Origin: DATMTS01 sp035564555
GTDB taxonomy: Bacteria; Actinomycetota; Actinomycetes; Actinomycetales; Microbacteriaceae
Direction: 5' to 3'
NCBI GenBank assembly: GCA_035564555.1
Contig: DATMTS010000026.1
Span: 1 to 15,805, forward strand
Length of the DNA stretch: 15,805 nt
Position 1 is the stretch's first letter; each line of letters begins with the position of its first letter. The position numbers and the translations under genes were made by a program. The notes under the pieces were generated by a model. The model ran no database searches. It was not told the DNA's origin and worked only from the letters and a program-made list of their open reading frames with translations. Below, one piece after another: positions 6,365 to 13,363 of the stretch.

Positions 6365-6874
6365 CTACCTCCCCGGTGGCGTGATTCGGTCGACGAGCCA
6401 AGGGTCGGTCGGGGCCTTCCGGGTGAGCGAGACCGCGTAGGTGCCGATATCGGTCGGCACGGTCACGACCAGGGCGTAATCGGTGGCCCCGTCCACGACG
6501 GTCCCGCTGCCGGTGACGCGGTGGACAGGGACGTTCGCCGGGTCCGTGCCCTCGTAGGCGGCCCCGCCCTGCTGCGTGAGCATCGGGTACAGGGCATTCA
6601 TCCACGACGTGGCGTCCAGCTGCGGTCGCGCGAAGGCCGTCATGAACTTCTCCGCGAGCTTCACGGCCGCCGCCTGGCTGGTCGAGTCAGCCGCGGGCGG
6701 CGCCGGAGCGCTCGGCCCATCATCGAGTCCGTCAGTCGGGGTCGAGCGCGGCGTCTTGGTAGTCCCGTCTGGGAAGGTCGCTACGGGCGTTGAGGCCGGC
6801 GACATTTGCGGGGCGCAGCCGGTCAGCACGAGCGCAGCGAGGGCGACACCGGCAACACCGGCGGCGCGCTTCAC
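6365..6874 (-). CDS. Lipoprotein of the transfer operon, 169 aa
   Basis: From GTG 6874 the protein begins MKRAAGVAGVALAALVLTGC, a textbook lipoprotein signal with lipobox LTGC and Cys20. The linker that follows is rich in Pro, Ser and Thr. The C-terminal part (about 75-169) contains AVKLAEKFMTAFARPQ, then NALYPMLTQQGGAAYEGTDP and GATDYALVVTVPT...PWLVDRITPP. This is the layout of NTF2-like domains seen in VirB8/TcpC-type conjugation proteins, but I do not recognise a named family. GTG 6874 overlaps the ParA-like stop by four bases (GTGA). An in-frame ATG at 6910 would add 12 residues (MARRGRRGGGGP) lying within the preceding gene. It is probably an outer-face component working with the wall hydrolase encoded next. 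Confidence 0.8.
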   Translation of the reverse strand: MKRAAGVAGVALAALVLTGCAPQMSPASTPVATFPDGTTKTPRSTPTDGLDDGPSAPAPPAADSTSQAAAVKLAEKFMTAFARPQLDATSWMNALYPMLTQQGGAAYEGTDPANVPVHRVTGSGTVVDGATDYALVVTVPTDIGTYAVSLTRKAPTDPWLVDRITPPGR

Positions 6875-8229
6875 AGGCCCTCCGCCACCGCGGCGGCCGC
6901 GGCGAGCCACGCGCGCCGCGTGATGGGGTTCAGCGCGTCATAGCGGATCTTGCCGCTGTGCAGCGCCTCGTCGAACGGGATGGTGACCACGCGGCGCGCG
7001 ATCGAGGCGAATCCGTTGGCGATCTGCTGCGCGTCGCCCTTGTCGGCGCTCTTCTCCGACTGCGAGACGATCACGACGGCGTTGTCGGCCAGAGCTGCGG
7101 AGCGTTCGTCGCGCTGGGCGAGGCCATCGAGCAGGAGAGCGCCGGCCTCCGCGTGCTCTCCGAGCGCCGTGGTGGCGATCACGAGCTGGTCGCTGCGGTC
7201 GATCATCTGCTGCCACCGCTCGGCTGATTCGTCGTTGCCGGAGTCGATGAAGATCAGCCGGAAGTATTTGCTGGCGACCTGGTGCAGCGCGTCAAACTCG
7301 ACGCGGCTGATCCGCTGGTCAGCGGAGAGGGCCTGCGGGTTCGAGCGCAGCACGTCGTATTTGTCGCCGGTCTGGTGGTGCACGAAGTGTGCCAGGTCGG
7401 AGGACTGGGCGGCGGGGGAGAGCAGCCGCTCGGTCTGTGGCAGGAGGTTGTGCACGGTGGCCTCGTGCGGCCCTTGCTCGGTGCGCCATCCAAGCGTGCC
7501 GCGAGTCTCGTTGTTGTCCCAGGCGAGCACGCCTGAGCCGCCGTAGCGGGCGAACACGGCCGACAGGAGTGCCGTCGTCGGGGTCTTGTTCGCCCCGCCC
7601 TTGCCGTTCACGATCGCGATCGTCCGCGGGCCGGGCCAGTGCTGGCTCACGGCGTGAACATCGCGCCGTTCGGCCAGCTCCGACTCCGAGGGTGCGACCT
7701 GAACGCCGACGCGGGCGAGAACGCCGCGCCATCCTTGCGTGGCGGGCTGCTCCGGTGCTTCCTTCTCGAGGAAGGAGGCGCGCGCTGCGCGCCGTTCGCT
7801 GATTGTCGCCTGCGGCGCGGCCGCCTGCTGTGGCACCGTGGCCGGCTCTGCTGCAGTCGGCGGCGTCGGGTTCAAGGCAGGGGGCGGAGGTACACGCTGG
7901 ACGTCGTAGGCCGGCGGCACCTCCACCCGCTGCACGGTGTCTCCGATGAAGGGCGCTGGCTCGGCAGGGATGAATTCTCCGACCGCCTCGACGGTGCCGT
8001 CCGGGGATACGATCAGCTGCCCTTGCCCCATCGCGTCTTGCGTGATGAGCATCACCGGACGGCCGTACATGCGCGCTCGGCCGGTGACTTGGGTGAGGAT
8101 CTGTTCGCGGACGTGGGTGTCGTTGTGGCCGGCGACCTCGTGGTGAGTCCCCTCGATCACCAACACCCCGGTTGCATCCGGGTTCACGATCGCCCGGATG
8201 GTGGGGTGAGAGGTTTCCTGCTGAGCCAT
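6871..8229 (-). CDS. ParA/MinD-like ATPase of the transfer cluster, 452 aa
   Basis: The C-terminal ~250 residues form a ParA/MinD-type ATPase. The deviant Walker A is GKGGANKT (209-216, signature Lys210 and Lys215). The A' region is WDNNETRGTLGWR (237-249). The Walker B-like strand is LIFIDSGND (325-333), and VVIVSQS (385-391) is a later core strand. The usual Gly before the Walker lysine is Asn214. Residues about 10-85 form a separate domain that also occurs in the zinc-ribbon protein at 4847-5290. The middle (about 105-195) is Pro/Ala-rich and probably flexible. ATG 8229 is preceded by AGGAAGG. The gene follows the small DNA-binding gene by 12 bp. In conjugation clusters such ATPases may place the apparatus at the cell pole or regulate it. 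A role in segregation with the distant ParB is possible but unsupported by linkage. Confidence 0.85.
   Translation of the reverse strand: MAQQETSHPTIRAIVNPDATGVLVIEGTHHEVAGHNDTHVREQILTQVTGRARMYGRPVMLITQDAMGQGQLIVSPDGTVEAVGEFIPAEPAPFIGDTVQRVEVPPAYDVQRVPPPPALNPTPPTAAEPATVPQQAAAPQATISERRAARASFLEKEAPEQPATQGWRGVLARVGVQVAPSESELAERRDVHAVSQHWPGPRTIAIVNGKGGANKTPTTALLSAVFARYGGSGVLAWDNNETRGTLGWRTEQGPHEATVHNLLPQTERLLSPAAQSSDLAHFVHHQTGDKYDVLRSNPQALSADQRISRVEFDALHQVASKYFRLIFIDSGNDESAERWQQMIDRSDQLVIATTALGEHAEAGALLLDGLAQRDERSAALADNAVVIVSQSEKSADKGDAQQIANGFASIARRVVTIPFDEALHSGKIRYDALNPITRRAWLAAAAAVAEGL
6878..6883 (-). promoter_or_regulatory. Ribosome-binding site that decides the lipoprotein start
   Basis: GGAGGG on the minus strand lies just upstream of GTG 6874, inside the end of the ParA-like gene. 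It supports the GTG start, which gives a clean lipoprotein signal, over the upstream ATG at 6910. Confidence 0.55.
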
Positions 8230-8241
8230 GTCGCTGCCTTC

Positions 8242-8490
8242 CTAGTTGTCGCTGTGCCCGGTGTAGCGCGCCCGTGCCCACGTGCCGAAGTCCGCGGTGA
8301 GGATCGTGTAGCCGCGCCCGATTCGCAACGCGGGTAGTCGCTCCTCGGGGTTCTCGGAGCCGATCGCGCCGCGGATCACGTCTTCACTGACGTTGAACAC
8401 CTTGGCGGCTTCGCTCACGCTCAGGGTCGGCGGGAGACCAGCCAAGAGGTCGTCGAGCGCGCTCATGTCAAAGTCCGGCCATCTGTCCAT
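8242..8490 (-). CDS. Small excisionase/MerR-like helix-turn-helix protein, 82 aa
   Basis: Residues about 23-75 (LSVSEAAKVFNVSEDVIRGA, then LPALRIGRGYTILTADFGTW) have the arrangement of excisionase/MerR-type winged helix-turn-helix proteins: a recognition helix, then a basic wing ending in an aromatic strand. It would bind DNA as the first gene of the leftward operon and is a likely operon regulator, or a recombination directionality factor if an integrase exists outside the window. ATG 8490 has no Shine-Dalgarno sequence, but TAAACT (8498-8503) sits seven bases upstream, fitting a leaderless transcript. ATG 8466 is an alternative start with only a weak GGA upstream. The 10-bp repeats at 8521-8560 overlap its promoter and are its most obvious candidate target. 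Confidence 0.75.
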   Translation of the reverse strand: MDRWPDFDMSALDDLLAGLPPTLSVSEAAKVFNVSEDVIRGAIGSENPEERLPALRIGRGYTILTADFGTWARARYTGHSDN

Positions 8491-8497
8491 GCGACAC

Positions 8498-8560
8498 AGT
8501 TTAGGCGTATAGTTCGATTAATCGGCAAGGTTCGGCAATATCCGGGTTTGTTCGGCAACA
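8498..8560 (-). promoter_or_regulatory. Leftward leaderless promoter overlapped by 10-bp phased direct repeats
   Basis: On the minus strand, TTGCCG (8523-8528) and TAAACT (8498-8503) are -35/-10 candidates with a 19 bp spacer. The predicted start falls at or next to ATG 8490. On the plus strand the -35 lies inside TCGGCAA, which recurs at 8522-8528, 8532-8538 and 8552-8558. A degenerate copy (CCGG core) sits at the skipped 10 bp step, 8542-8548. All copies face the same side of the helix, as in cooperative operator arrays. Confidence 0.55.
8521..8560. repeat. Four tandem 10 bp units, three with TCGGCAA
   Basis: The units are ATCGGCAAGG, TTCGGCAATA, TCCGGGTTTG and TTCGGCAACA. Units 1, 2 and 4 share TCGGCAA exactly. 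Unit 3 keeps only CGG. The length and phase suggest an operator. Iteron-like binding sites are another reading. Confidence 0.65.
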
Positions 8561-8601
8561 TCGCTGACGCTCCATCCTTGGGGGTGCGGGTGGTGATGTT
8601 T

Positions 8602-8641
8602 CCAGTATCCCGTTTCGTGTCACCGATGCAGGTAATACTGG
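8602..8641. repeat. 7 bp inverted repeat in the divergent control region
   Basis: CCAGTAT (8602-8608) and ATACTGG (8635-8641) are perfect inverted repeats with a 26 bp gap, 33 bp centre to centre, about three helical turns. They lie just upstream of the rightward operon. The right arm overlaps TAATAC (8633-8638), a weak -10 candidate with no good -35. Confidence 0.4.
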
Positions 8642-8664
8642 GTAGACGACTCAGTTCATGTACC

Positions 8665-8672
8665 GAAGGAGG
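8665..8672 (+). promoter_or_regulatory. Strong ribosome-binding site that decides the start of the rightward operon
   Basis: GAAGGAGG lies nine bases before GTG 8682. It is downstream of the in-frame ATG at 8658, so the GTG is preferred as the start of the first rightward gene. Confidence 0.7.
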
Positions 8673-8681
8673 GGGCTCTCG

Positions 8682-9281
8682 GTGACAGACTCCCAGCACC
8701 CGTGGCTTGCAGGACCAGCCGTGCCACAACAGGCACCGCCCCCCATCCGAGCCCGCCGCGAACTCCCACGCCCGGCCGCTCCTCAGCCGGGCGTTCCCGC
8801 GCCTGACAACGCCGACCGGCTTCCACGGAGAGACGTGAACCGTCCCGCGCCGTTGTGGTGGCTGGGTGTTCACGGTGGTGCGGGGGAGACCACACTGGCG
8901 AACCTGGTCCCCGGATCCCGTACTGCCGGGCATGCCTGGCCGATCGGGTACGACGGGGCGACGACGAACGTCGTCCTCGTTGCCCGGTCGAACGCATCGG
9001 GCCTTGCCGCGGCGCAGCGGGCAGCGATCGAGTGGGCCTCTGGCGTGCTTCCCTCCGTCAACCTCCTGGGCCTGGTGATCGTGGCCGACGCGCCTGGCAA
9101 GCTCCCGAAGCCTCTGCGCGAGTTGGCGCACCTGGTCTCCGGGGGAGTGCCCCACACCTGGCACGTGCCCTGGATCGAGGCTTGGAGGCTCGGAGAGACG
9201 CCCGACCTCGAGCACGCACCCAAAGACGTTCGGACGCTCATCGCCTCGGTGAGCGACCCAGCCAACACGACCAGCGCCTAA
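8682..9281 (+). CDS. Degenerate P-loop protein, first gene of the transfer operon, 199 aa
   Basis: From GTG 8682 the first ~55 residues are Pro/Arg-rich and probably disordered. LWWLGVHGGAGETTLANL (58-75) looks like a ParA-type Walker A region (compare GGVGKTT), but the essential lysine is Glu69. VVLVARSNASGLAAAQRA (97-114) and LLGLVIVADAPGKLPKPLRE (128-147) read like later strands and helices of a ParA/MinD-like fold, so it may be a catalytically dead paralogue of that ATPase group. It resembles the DUF6668-type proteins often found at this position in actinobacterial transfer clusters. That name is from memory. The gene is divergent from the genuine ParA-like operon and is followed 23 bp later by the small membrane protein gene. 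It may act as a regulator or scaffold. Confidence 0.8.
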   Translation: MTDSQHPWLAGPAVPQQAPPPIRARRELPRPAAPQPGVPAPDNADRLPRRDVNRPAPLWWLGVHGGAGETTLANLVPGSRTAGHAWPIGYDGATTNVVLVARSNASGLAAAQRAAIEWASGVLPSVNLLGLVIVADAPGKLPKPLRELAHLVSGGVPHTWHVPWIEAWRLGETPDLEHAPKDVRTLIASVSDPANTTSA

Positions 9282-9304
9282 CGGCCTGACCGAAAGGAAG
9301 CACC

Positions 9305-9601
9305 ATGCACCATCTGCACACCATTCTCGACACGGTGAACTCCTTTGTTCCGCTGGACGTTCCCGACCCCGGGAACGGCTCGGCCCCTCCTGGATCGGAG
9401 AAGTTCATCGCCGTCATGGGCTGGGTGAAGTGGCTCGCCCTCGGCGTCGTGATCATCGGTCTGATGATCATCGGCGCGAAGCTCGCGATCGAGAGCCGCC
9501 GCGGCGAGGGCGGAGCGCACCTCGGAGCGCTCGGCATGGCGATGGCCGGCGTGATCGTCATCGCTGGGGCCGCCAGCCTCGTCGGCTTCCTCGTTAGCTG
9601 A
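9305..9601 (+). CDS. Small two-helix membrane protein, VirB2/pilin-like, 98 aa
   Basis: Two hydrophobic helices (about 39-60 and 74-97) flank a charged loop ESRRGEGGAHLG (63-74). The N-terminal ~38 residues are soluble and Pro/Gly-rich. There is no obvious cleavable signal. Two helices joined by a short basic loop, in a small protein at the head of a type IV secretion operon, fit a VirB2-like subunit. The sequence resembles a segment of the next-but-one protein (10356-11852), where RRRGDGERHLG sits between two similar helices. GGAAG lies six bases before ATG 9305. It could equally be a small structural subunit unrelated to a pilus. Confidence 0.78.
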   Translation: MHHLHTILDTVNSFVPLDVPDPGNGSAPPGSEKFIAVMGWVKWLALGVVIIGLMIIGAKLAIESRRGEGGAHLGALGMAMAGVIVIAGAASLVGFLVS

Positions 9602-9618
9602 CCGAAGGGAACAGACGC

Positions 9619-10356
9619 ATGTCCGACAACCAGCCCAACGAGCCGAACCCGTTCACCAGCCGGCGATTCATCCTCGCAGCGGTCATTGTCGGGGTCGTCC
9701 TGCTGTGCGCGGTCGTCCTGGTCGTCAGCTCGGTGCTTGGCGGCCAAGCCAAGCCAACCGCAGACCCGAGCGCGCACCCGACCAGCTCTCCGTCGAACTC
9801 AAGTGTGAGTGAGGCTGATCGAAGCACTTGCGGGCTTCCGGGCTTCCGGAAGTCGGGAACCCTCACGCAGGCGCCGAACAGCAAATGGGAGCTAGTGGGA
9901 ACCGTCGCCGCCCCGACCGATCCCAAAGGATCGGGTCCCGGCAACGTGGAGTCCTCTGGATTCCGTAGCTGCTACGCCCACACCCCGACGGGAGCCCTCT
10001 ACTCGGCGGCAAATCTCCTCGCGGTGGTCTCGGACCGCAGCCTCCTAAAGGAGGTGGCCGACAAGCTGACGGTGCCTGGTCCTGGCCGGGATGCTCTGCT
10101 CCAGCAGTCTGGATCGTCGAGCTCCACCTCCGTTCGCTACCAGATTGCCGGCTTCAAGCTCGATTCTTACTCGAGCGATCAAGCGACGGTCGATATCGCT
10201 GTCAACCTCTCGACTGGCGAACTCGTCAGTTTCCCCATCGCCCTGCAGTGGGACGACGGGGACTGGAAGGTGAAGACGACCGACGACGGCGGCTTCACGC
10301 TGCCACCGGCACAGCTGCAGAGCCTCGGCGGCTACATTCCTTGGTCGGGCGCGTAA
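9619..10356 (+). CDS. VirB8/TcpC-like bitopic membrane protein, 245 aa
   Basis: A short cytoplasmic N-terminus is followed by one membrane helix (about 17-40), a Ser/Pro-rich linker (about 43-66) and an extracellular domain. The latter has Cys71 (STCGLPG) and Cys118 (RSCYAHTPTGAL), likely a disulfide pair outside the cell. The C-terminal half (about 125-225) has ALYSAANLLAVVSDRSLL, then VRYQIAGFKLDSYSSDQATV and VSFPIALQWDDGDWKVK, which reads like the helix-plus-sheet order of NTF2-like folds in VirB8/TcpC-type proteins. GAAGGGA precedes ATG 9619. The stop shares one base with the next start (TAATG). The function as a channel-assembly protein is inferred from layout and position. Confidence 0.78.
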   Translation: MSDNQPNEPNPFTSRRFILAAVIVGVVLLCAVVLVVSSVLGGQAKPTADPSAHPTSSPSNSSVSEADRSTCGLPGFRKSGTLTQAPNSKWELVGTVAAPTDPKGSGPGNVESSGFRSCYAHTPTGALYSAANLLAVVSDRSLLKEVADKLTVPGPGRDALLQQSGSSSSTSVRYQIAGFKLDSYSSDQATVDIAVNLSTGELVSFPIALQWDDGDWKVKTTDDGGFTLPPAQLQSLGGYIPWSGA

Positions 10357-11852
10357 TGGCTTGCTCGATAATCGACCCTGCCGGCTGCGTCAGCGGCATC
10401 ATCTCGAAAGCCACAAACGACAGCCTGCAGCAGCTGGTCAACAACGTCGTGGAAGGCGCTGGAAAGGCCTTCGCCGCTCTCGGATCGATTTGGGTTCTCG
10501 TGCCGACGCCGAACCTCACCGGGGGAGGATCGACCACGGCGAACCACTCTGCGGAGGGCGCTGCAGGAGCGTCGGGGTTCTTGACGATCCTGCAGTGGTC
10601 GGTGTGGATCTCGCTCGCGATCTGTGTTCTTTCGCTGATCGCAGGGGGCGCACTACTGGCGGTCAACCGCCGCCGCGGCGACGGTGAGCGGCATCTCGGC
10701 CGTCTCGGTGTCATCCTCGGCGCGGTCATTCTCATTTCGGGAGCCTCCGCGATCGTCGCGGCGCTCCTCCCCGGCATGGGATCCTCGAACGCCTCGGATG
10801 CGGTCGGCTACATCCAAGACTCCCTCTGGTGGTACACGGGCGGCCTCGCGGTGCTCTCGGTGATCATTGCCGGCGCTCGGATGGCGTGGACGCAGCGGGC
10901 GCAAGCCGGCAAGGACCTCCTGCAGTCGCTCTTCACGCTGGTCGTGGTCTCAGCAGCCGGTCTGACCGGCATCGGTCTCGCCGTTGCAGCGGCGGATGGT
11001 TTCTCGACGTGGATCCTGGACGGTGCAACTGGGAAGGACTTCGGGCAGAACATCACCGCCATGATCGGCATCGCCTCGACGAGCGGAATTGGCCTCATCG
11101 CCCTGCTTATCGTCGGGATCGTCGCGACCTTCTTCACGTATATCCAGGTGATCTTGATGGTGATCCGCGGGGGCATGCTTGTCCTCCTCGCCGGGATCTT
11201 CCCCATTTCCGCCGCGTTCACGAACACGGAAACGGGCCGAGCATGGTTCAAAAAGTGCACCGGCTGGCTGATCGCATTCATTCTCTACAAGCCCGCCGCG
11301 GCGATCGTCTACGCCGCCGCGTTCAAGCTGACCGGAGCCGACCTCTTCAAGGATGACGGCACCGGGCTGATCAAAATCCTCACCGGCCTCGCGCTGATGG
11401 CGATGGCGCTTGTCGCCCTACCGGCGCTGATGCGGTTCGTCGCGCCGATGGTGTCGCAGGTCGGCGGGGGCGGCGGCGCGGGCATGGCCCTCGCCGCAGG
11501 AGCGGGAGCGGGAGCCGCTGAGTTGGCCACTGGGGCGATCCGCAAAGCGAACACTGGCGGAGGCTCCGGCGGCGGCGGCGGTTCTACCGCGAATCCGAAA
11601 GCTACAGGCGCATCCAATACACCTGCTGCAAAGCCCGCCCCGGCACCGACCGGCACGGCATCCACCGGGACGGCTGCGACCGCGGGTAAGGCCGCGGGCG
11701 CTGGGGCTGGTGCCGGTGCTGCGGCGGCCGGTCCCGTGGGCGTCGGCGTTATGGCTGCGCAGAAGGGCCTCGAGGCCGGACAGAAGGCGGTCGGTGCTGT
11801 GCGCACCGCTGCAGCAGACGCGGCCGGTGACGGCGCGTCGGGAAGCAACTAG
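10356..11852 (+). CDS. VirB6/TrbL-like polytopic membrane protein, 498 aa
   Basis: This is the probable inner-membrane channel component. From ATG 10356 there are about seven hydrophobic segments (roughly 80-103, 114-137, 157-177, 190-212, 243-268, 272-287, 303-323, 338-365), followed by a ~130-residue Gly/Ala/Pro/Thr-rich tail with GGGSGGGGGS at about 401-410, probably cytoplasmic and flexible. The order of membrane core plus low-complexity tail matches VirB6/TrbL-like proteins of Gram-positive systems. Residues 80-137 (RRRGDGERHLG between two helices) resemble the small protein at 9305-9601. Residues 157-212 may be a further, weaker copy. The start shares one base with the previous stop (TAATG). 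The in-frame ATG at 10248 lies inside the VirB8-like gene and is rejected. Confidence 0.85.
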   Translation: MACSIIDPAGCVSGIISKATNDSLQQLVNNVVEGAGKAFAALGSIWVLVPTPNLTGGGSTTANHSAEGAAGASGFLTILQWSVWISLAICVLSLIAGGALLAVNRRRGDGERHLGRLGVILGAVILISGASAIVAALLPGMGSSNASDAVGYIQDSLWWYTGGLAVLSVIIAGARMAWTQRAQAGKDLLQSLFTLVVVSAAGLTGIGLAVAAADGFSTWILDGATGKDFGQNITAMIGIASTSGIGLIALLIVGIVATFFTYIQVILMVIRGGMLVLLAGIFPISAAFTNTETGRAWFKKCTGWLIAFILYKPAAAIVYAAAFKLTGADLFKDDGTGLIKILTGLALMAMALVALPALMRFVAPMVSQVGGGGGAGMALAAGAGAGAAELATGAIRKANTGGGSGGGGGSTANPKATGASNTPAAKPAPAPTGTASTGTAATAGKAAGAGAGAGAAAAGPVGVGVMAAQKGLEAGQKAVGAVRTAAADAAGDGASGSN

Positions 11853-11860
11853 GAGCGAGC

Positions 11861-13363
11861 ATGACGAACACGCAACCGCAGGTCCGCACGTACGGGAACT
11901 GGCGTCGGCCGACGACGCCCGGCCTGCTCGGGCTGGGGATGGTCGGAACGATCGTGCTCCTGGCGGGCTTGGTCGCGACGGTCATCACAGTCATGTTCGG
12001 TGGCCTCATCAACGGCGTGATCGTGTTCGCGATCATGGCCAGCTTCCTGCTCACCGTCGCAGTGAAGGACAAGCACGGCCAAAGCGCACTCACTCGCACC
12101 ACGAACCGCCTGAACTGGACGCGCGCCCGCTCGTCGGGCTCGAACCTGTATCGATCCGGGCCGCTCGGCCGAACCGACTGGGGCACCGCCCAGCTGCCCG
12201 GGCTGGCGGCGCAGTCCCGGCTCAGCGAGTACACCGACTCCTACGGGCGACCGTTCGCGATGATCTACGTGCCCTCGGCCGGTGACTACACCGTCGTGAT
12301 CGGCACGGAACCGGATGGTGCCGCGCTGGTTGATCAGGAACAGATCGACAGCTGGGTAGCTGACTGGGGTCACTGGCTGGCGAACCTGGGCGACGAGGCA
12401 GGCATCGTCGCGGCCGCCGTCACCATCGAGACCGCCCCCGACACCGGGCGGCGTCTGCGCGGCGAGGTCAATCTGAACATCGACCCGGAGGCACCCGCGT
12501 TCGCTCAGGCGATGCTCCGCGAGGTCGTCGCCAGCTACCCGTCCGGGTCTGCCACGGTCCGGGCATACGTGTCGATCACGTTCGCAGCTGCCACCCGCAC
12601 GAATGGTCGACGGCGCGACGCCGACGAGATGGGCCGTGAACTCGCGGCACGCCTTCCCGGCCTGACTCAGGCACTCTCAGCGACCGGTGCTGGTGCGGCC
12701 CGCCCTTTGGGCGCGCAGCAGTTGTGCGAGGTGATCCGGATCGCGTACGACCCGGAGATTGCCGAGCTGATCGACGATGCTCATCAGTCCGGCGAACCGT
12801 TCGAGCTGCGCTGGTCCGACGTTGGCCCTTCGGGAGCTCAGGCCAACTGGGACAGCTACCGACATGACTCGGCGTTGTCGGTGACCTGGCAGATGACGGA
12901 GGCGCCGCGTGGCATCGTCCAGGCCAACATCCTCACCCGATTCCTGGCCCCGCACCGGGATATCGCGCGCAAGCGCGTGACCTGGCTGTACCGGCCGATC
13001 GACGTCGCCAGGGCTGCGGCGATCGTCCAGTCAGACCTTCGCGCGGCGAGCTTCAACATGACCTCCAGCGATCGACCCACCGCCCGCGACGTCGTCGGAA
13101 CCCGCGCCGCGATGGCCACCGCGGAAGAGGAAGCGAACGGCGCTGGCCTGGTGAACTTCGGCATGGTCGTCACCGCCACGGTGACCGACCCGACCCGGGC
13201 CGCCGACGCTAAAGCGGCGATTGAGAACCTGTCGGCAACGGCCCGTCTTCGTCTGCGGGTTGTGACCGGCGCTCAGGACTCCGCGTTTGCTGCGGCCCTC
13301 CCGCTGGGGATCGTTGTGCCCAAGCACTTGAAACTCCCGGCCGAGCTGAGAGGGGCACTCTGA
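11861..13363 (+). CDS. SCO6880-family conjugation protein (PrgI/VirB3-like plus VirB4 N-domain-like), 500 aa
   Basis: Two adjacent membrane helices (about 22-45 and 48-68) near the N-terminus are followed by a long soluble region, the layout of SCO6880-family proteins in actinobacterial transfer clusters. The paired helices recall PrgI/VirB3. The segment from about 128 onward (YGRPFAMIYVPSAGDYTVVI, then VADWGHWLANLGDEAGIV and TIETAPDTGRRLR) resembles the N-terminal part of VirB4-type ATPases, including a tail with repeated strands and helices around 205-500. No Walker A motif is present. The VirB4-like ATPase follows at once with a TGATG overlap, so together they could form a split VirB3-VirB4 unit (inference). 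The AGGAG site overlaps the preceding stop. The family name is recalled from such clusters. Confidence 0.82.
   Translation: MTNTQPQVRTYGNWRRPTTPGLLGLGMVGTIVLLAGLVATVITVMFGGLINGVIVFAIMASFLLTVAVKDKHGQSALTRTTNRLNWTRARSSGSNLYRSGPLGRTDWGTAQLPGLAAQSRLSEYTDSYGRPFAMIYVPSAGDYTVVIGTEPDGAALVDQEQIDSWVADWGHWLANLGDEAGIVAAAVTIETAPDTGRRLRGEVNLNIDPEAPAFAQAMLREVVASYPSGSATVRAYVSITFAAATRTNGRRRDADEMGRELAARLPGLTQALSATGAGAARPLGAQQLCEVIRIAYDPEIAELIDDAHQSGEPFELRWSDVGPSGAQANWDSYRHDSALSVTWQMTEAPRGIVQANILTRFLAPHRDIARKRVTWLYRPIDVARAAAIVQSDLRAASFNMTSSDRPTARDVVGTRAAMATAEEEANGAGLVNFGMVVTATVTDPTRAADAKAAIENLSATARLRLRVVTGAQDSAFAAALPLGIVVPKHLKLPAELRGAL

Noticed and set aside
7319..8281. Leftward open frame overlapping the ParA-like gene in another frame
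   Set aside because: Arg/Pro-rich out-of-frame shadow in high-GC DNA. The ParA frame has Walker motifs and a good start signal.
8521..8560. CRISPR-like repeats
   Set aside because: Units are only 10 bp with no unique spacers of CRISPR size. The pattern fits an operator.
10248..10355. Upstream extension of the VirB6-like gene from ATG 10248
   Set aside because: It lies inside the VirB8-like gene, is Arg-rich, and ATG 10356 has the coupled TAATG overlap.
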